A stretch of 13,447 bases of DNA, taken from the NCBI GenBank assembly GCA_043819695.1, contig JBDREM010000004.1:1-13447 (forward strand), written 5' to 3'. The DNA is from CAYLQD01 sp043819695. Lineage in GTDB: Bacteria; Planctomycetota; PUPC01. Under the pieces are notes generated by a model. The model was given only the letters and a program-made list of their open reading frames with translations. It was not told the origin of the DNA and ran no database searches. How positions within the stretch are numbered: position 1 is the stretch's first letter; every line of letters starts with the position of its first letter. Positions 11,608 through 13,447 of this stretch are shown here, piece after piece. Both the position numbers and the translations under genes were made by a program.

Positions 11608-13447
11608 ATGAGAAAGCATACCGACTCGACCCCCGGACGGACGCGTTCGCGCGTTCTACAAGAACTTTCAACTCCCGCCGCGCCGACCTTCGAGGCGCTC
11701 GAACCCCGGCTCCTGCTGTCGTCCAGCGACCTCCTCATGTTCGGCGCCGGTCTGGCGGGCGACGCCTGGCAGGGCGACATGGTCGCGATGTCGAGTGCCG
11801 AGCCCGGCGGCGGCCCGCTGGCGGTCCATGCATCGCTCGCCGAGGACGGCGACGGCGGCGACGGCGCCGGCAGCGTGGGGTCCGTCATCATCGACGGCGT
11901 CCCCGCGTACGTCTGGCGCTACGGCTGCGGCCCGACGGCTGTGGGCATGATCATCGGCTACTGGGACAGCCACGGGTACCCGAACTTCGTGGAGGGCAGT
12001 GCCGAGATACAGACCTCCGCCGTGAACGCCATGATCGCCAGCACGGGACACTACGAGGACTACTCCAAGCCGGTCGACAACGCAGGGACGGGGCTGCTCG
12101 CAGACAAATCGAGCACGGGCGGCGCGCACGACAATAACAGCGTCGCCGACTGGATGTACACGAGCTTCAGTTCTCGACAGAACTATTACGGCTGGAGTTG
12201 GTTCAGCAACATCGACGACGGATTCGAGGGCTACGCCGAATACGTGGGGTACGCGGAAGCGGACGCACGGAACAAGACCTGGGGGGTGTTCACGTGGGAA
12301 GCCTACGTTGCCGAGATCGACAACGACCGGCCCGTTGGCCTGATCGTGGACACGAACGGCGACGGCTGGACGGATCACTTCATCACGGGCATCGGCTACG
12401 ACGAGAGTACGCATCAGTACGCCGCGTACAATACATGGGACCGGTCGGTTCACTGGTACGACTTCAAGCAGATCAGCAGCGGCCAGCGATGGGGTGTGTA
12501 CGGCGCAACGTTCTTCGATCCGGGTCCGTCGGCCGTCGACGCAGTCGCGCCGGCCGCCGAGCTCGCCGCGGCGAACGTCACGGCCCCAGGAGCGACCACG
12601 TACACGTTTACCGTCACGTACTCGGACAATGTTGCGGTTGACGTTTCGGACATCGACAGCAGCGACGTCCGCGTGACGGGGCCGAACGGATTCAGCCGGT
12701 ACGCGACGGTCGTCGGCGTAGACGCCGCCGGCGACGGCACGCCGCGGACGGCGACGTATCAGATCAGCACGCCGGGCGGGACCTGGGACTTGACGGACAA
12801 CGGCACCTACACCGTGGCGCTCGCGGCCGGCCAGGTGAGCGACACGTCCGGCAACCTGGCTCCGGCCGGCGTTCTCGGCACGTTCGAGGTCGCGGTCGCC
12901 GACGTGACGGCGCCGACGGCCGCTCTCATCGCGGCGAACGTCACCGCCCCGGGAGCCAGCACGTACACGTTCACCGTCACGTACTCGGACAACGTTGCGG
13001 TTGACGTTTCGGACCTCGACAGCAGCGACGTCCGCGTGACGGGGCCGAACGGATTCAGCCGGTACGCGACATTCGTGGGCGCTGATGTGGCAAGCGACGG
13101 CACGCCGCGAACGGCGACGTATCGGATCACGGCGCCCGGCGACGGCTGGGACTTGACGGACAACGGCACCTACACCGTGGCGCTCGCGGCCGGCCAGGTC
13201 AGCGACACCGCCGGCAACCTCGCTCCGGCCGGCGTTCTCGGCACGTTCAGCGTGAACGTGGCGCAGCCGGAGCCAGAACCTGAGCCGGAACCCGAACCGG
13301 ACTCGCAAGAGACGACGCAGAAGTTCGGGAGCTTCGACGGCCGGACCGGCGTTCGCCTCACGCTGCCGGGCGCCAACGGCGTCGCCGTGACGTACTCGCT
13401 CAAGGGCAGCGGCTACGGGCAGATTGAGGGCGACGCCGGCAGCGAGC
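11608..13447 (+). CDS. LEPR-type surface protein with C39-like peptidase and Ig-like repeats (3' end missing)
   Basis: 613 codons are visible and the frame is open at the right edge. The N terminus is basic and carries FEALEPRLLLSS (28-39), the LEPR motif of large planctomycete surface proteins, instead of a standard signal peptide. Residues about 95-300 form a C39/papain-like cysteine peptidase: Cys107 in RYGCGPTAVGMIIGYWD, His257 in DGWTDHFITGIGYD and Asn275 in YNTWD, in the right order and spacing. Two 121-residue Ig-like repeats follow (311-431 and 432-552), then a linker of Glu-Pro repeats (about 553-564) and the start of another beta domain. The activity could be peptidase, or the Asn could mark a variant. 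ATG 11608 lacks a strong Shine-Dalgarno site; ATG 11584 in frame is an alternative. A sigma-54 promoter lies upstream. Confidence 0.88.
   Translation, partial: MRKHTDSTPGRTRSRVLQELSTPAAPTFEALEPRLLLSSSDLLMFGAGLAGDAWQGDMVAMSSAEPGGGPLAVHASLAEDGDGGDGAGSVGSVIIDGVPAYVWRYGCGPTAVGMIIGYWDSHGYPNFVEGSAEIQTSAVNAMIASTGHYEDYSKPVDNAGTGLLADKSSTGGAHDNNSVADWMYTSFSSRQNYYGWSWFSNIDDGFEGYAEYVGYAEADARNKTWGVFTWEAYVAEIDNDRPVGLIVDTNGDGWTDHFITGIGYDESTHQYAAYNTWDRSVHWYDFKQISSGQRWGVYGATFFDPGPSAVDAVAPAAELAAANVTAPGATTYTFTVTYSDNVAVDVSDIDSSDVRVTGPNGFSRYATVVGVDAAGDGTPRTATYQISTPGGTWDLTDNGTYTVALAAGQVSDTSGNLAPAGVLGTFEVAVADVTAPTAALIAANVTAPGASTYTFTVTYSDNVAVDVSDLDSSDVRVTGPNGFSRYATFVGADVASDGTPRTATYRITAPGDGWDLTDNGTYTVALAAGQVSDTAGNLAPAGVLGTFSVNVAQPEPEPEPEPEPDSQETTQKFGSFDGRTGVRLTLPGANGVAVTYSLKGSGYGQIEGDAGSE
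12538..12900 (+). repeat. Tandem 363-bp coding repeat, unit 1
   Basis: This encodes one 121-residue Ig-like domain, beginning DAVAPAAELAAANVTAPG and containing YTFTVTYSDNVAVDVSD and DNGTYTVALAAGQVSD. Long stretches are identical at DNA level to unit 2, for example around 12650-12710, including at third positions. Confidence 0.85.
12901..13263 (+). repeat. Tandem 363-bp coding repeat, unit 2
   Basis: This is the second unit, exactly 363 bp from the first, beginning DVTAPTAALIAANVTAPG. The DNA identity suggests recent duplication or gene conversion. It runs directly into the Glu-Pro linker (QPEPEPEPEPEPD). Confidence 0.85.

Noticed and set aside
11668..13308. 546-codon minus-strand open frame opposite the LEPR protein
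   Set aside because: It is antisense to a protein with recognisable domains; its composition is Arg/Val/Asp-rich and it has no motif.

Overview
The window looks like a high-GC genome fragment from a planctomycete-type bacterium (Phycisphaerae or a relative is my guess). The reasons are secreted proteins ending in a PEP-CTERM tail (PEPAGLGLIGLALLAV, then RRKRS), a surface protein with the N-terminal LEPRLLLS motif, and long spacers full of hairpins and degenerate dispersed repeats. The taxonomy is inference; there is no marker gene here.

Positions 1-7000, minus strand: an unusual alternating array. Read in the direction of transcription, five near-identical 52-53 residue zinc-ribbon microproteins (starts at 6739, 5672, 4700, 2994 and 896) are interleaved with three exported proteins (starts at 4136, 2296 and 333). 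The last three microproteins each precede one exported-protein gene, with spacers of about 400-540 nt. Two of the exported proteins have complete PEP-CTERM tails; the third runs off the left edge. All five microproteins keep CxH and CPxC and an invariant QRLGKQPPVELW core, and each has its own Shine-Dalgarno site. The spacers hold REP-like palindromes, two copies of a roughly 170-bp dispersed repeat, a roughly 160-bp direct repeat, a recurring hairpin about 40 nt after three stop codons, and a conserved block with a TTCAG-N3-CTGAA palindrome upstream of two microproteins. A near-perfect sigma-54 promoter (TGGCACG-N4-TTGC) lies ahead of the whole array at 6958-6973. The array is the best candidate here for an undescribed system; its function is unknown.

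Positions 7421-10774, minus strand: a 733-residue membrane-anchored beta-propeller-like protein, a UDP-glucuronate decarboxylase (UDP-xylose synthesis) with a consensus sigma-70 promoter, and a 35-residue membrane peptide translationally coupled to the decarboxylase by an ATGA overlap. A REP-like hairpin sits inside the propeller gene, where the reading frame looks disturbed.

Positions 10775-13447: a regulatory spacer with a second near-perfect sigma-54 promoter facing right, then a plus-strand gene running off the right edge. It encodes a LEPR-type surface protein with a C39/papain-like peptidase domain (Cys107, His257, Asn275), two 121-residue Ig-like repeats and an EP-rich linker. The common theme is cell-surface protein and polysaccharide, with sigma-54 promoters ahead of both secreted-protein loci. 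No exosortase, transposase, tRNA, rRNA or CRISPR array was seen.
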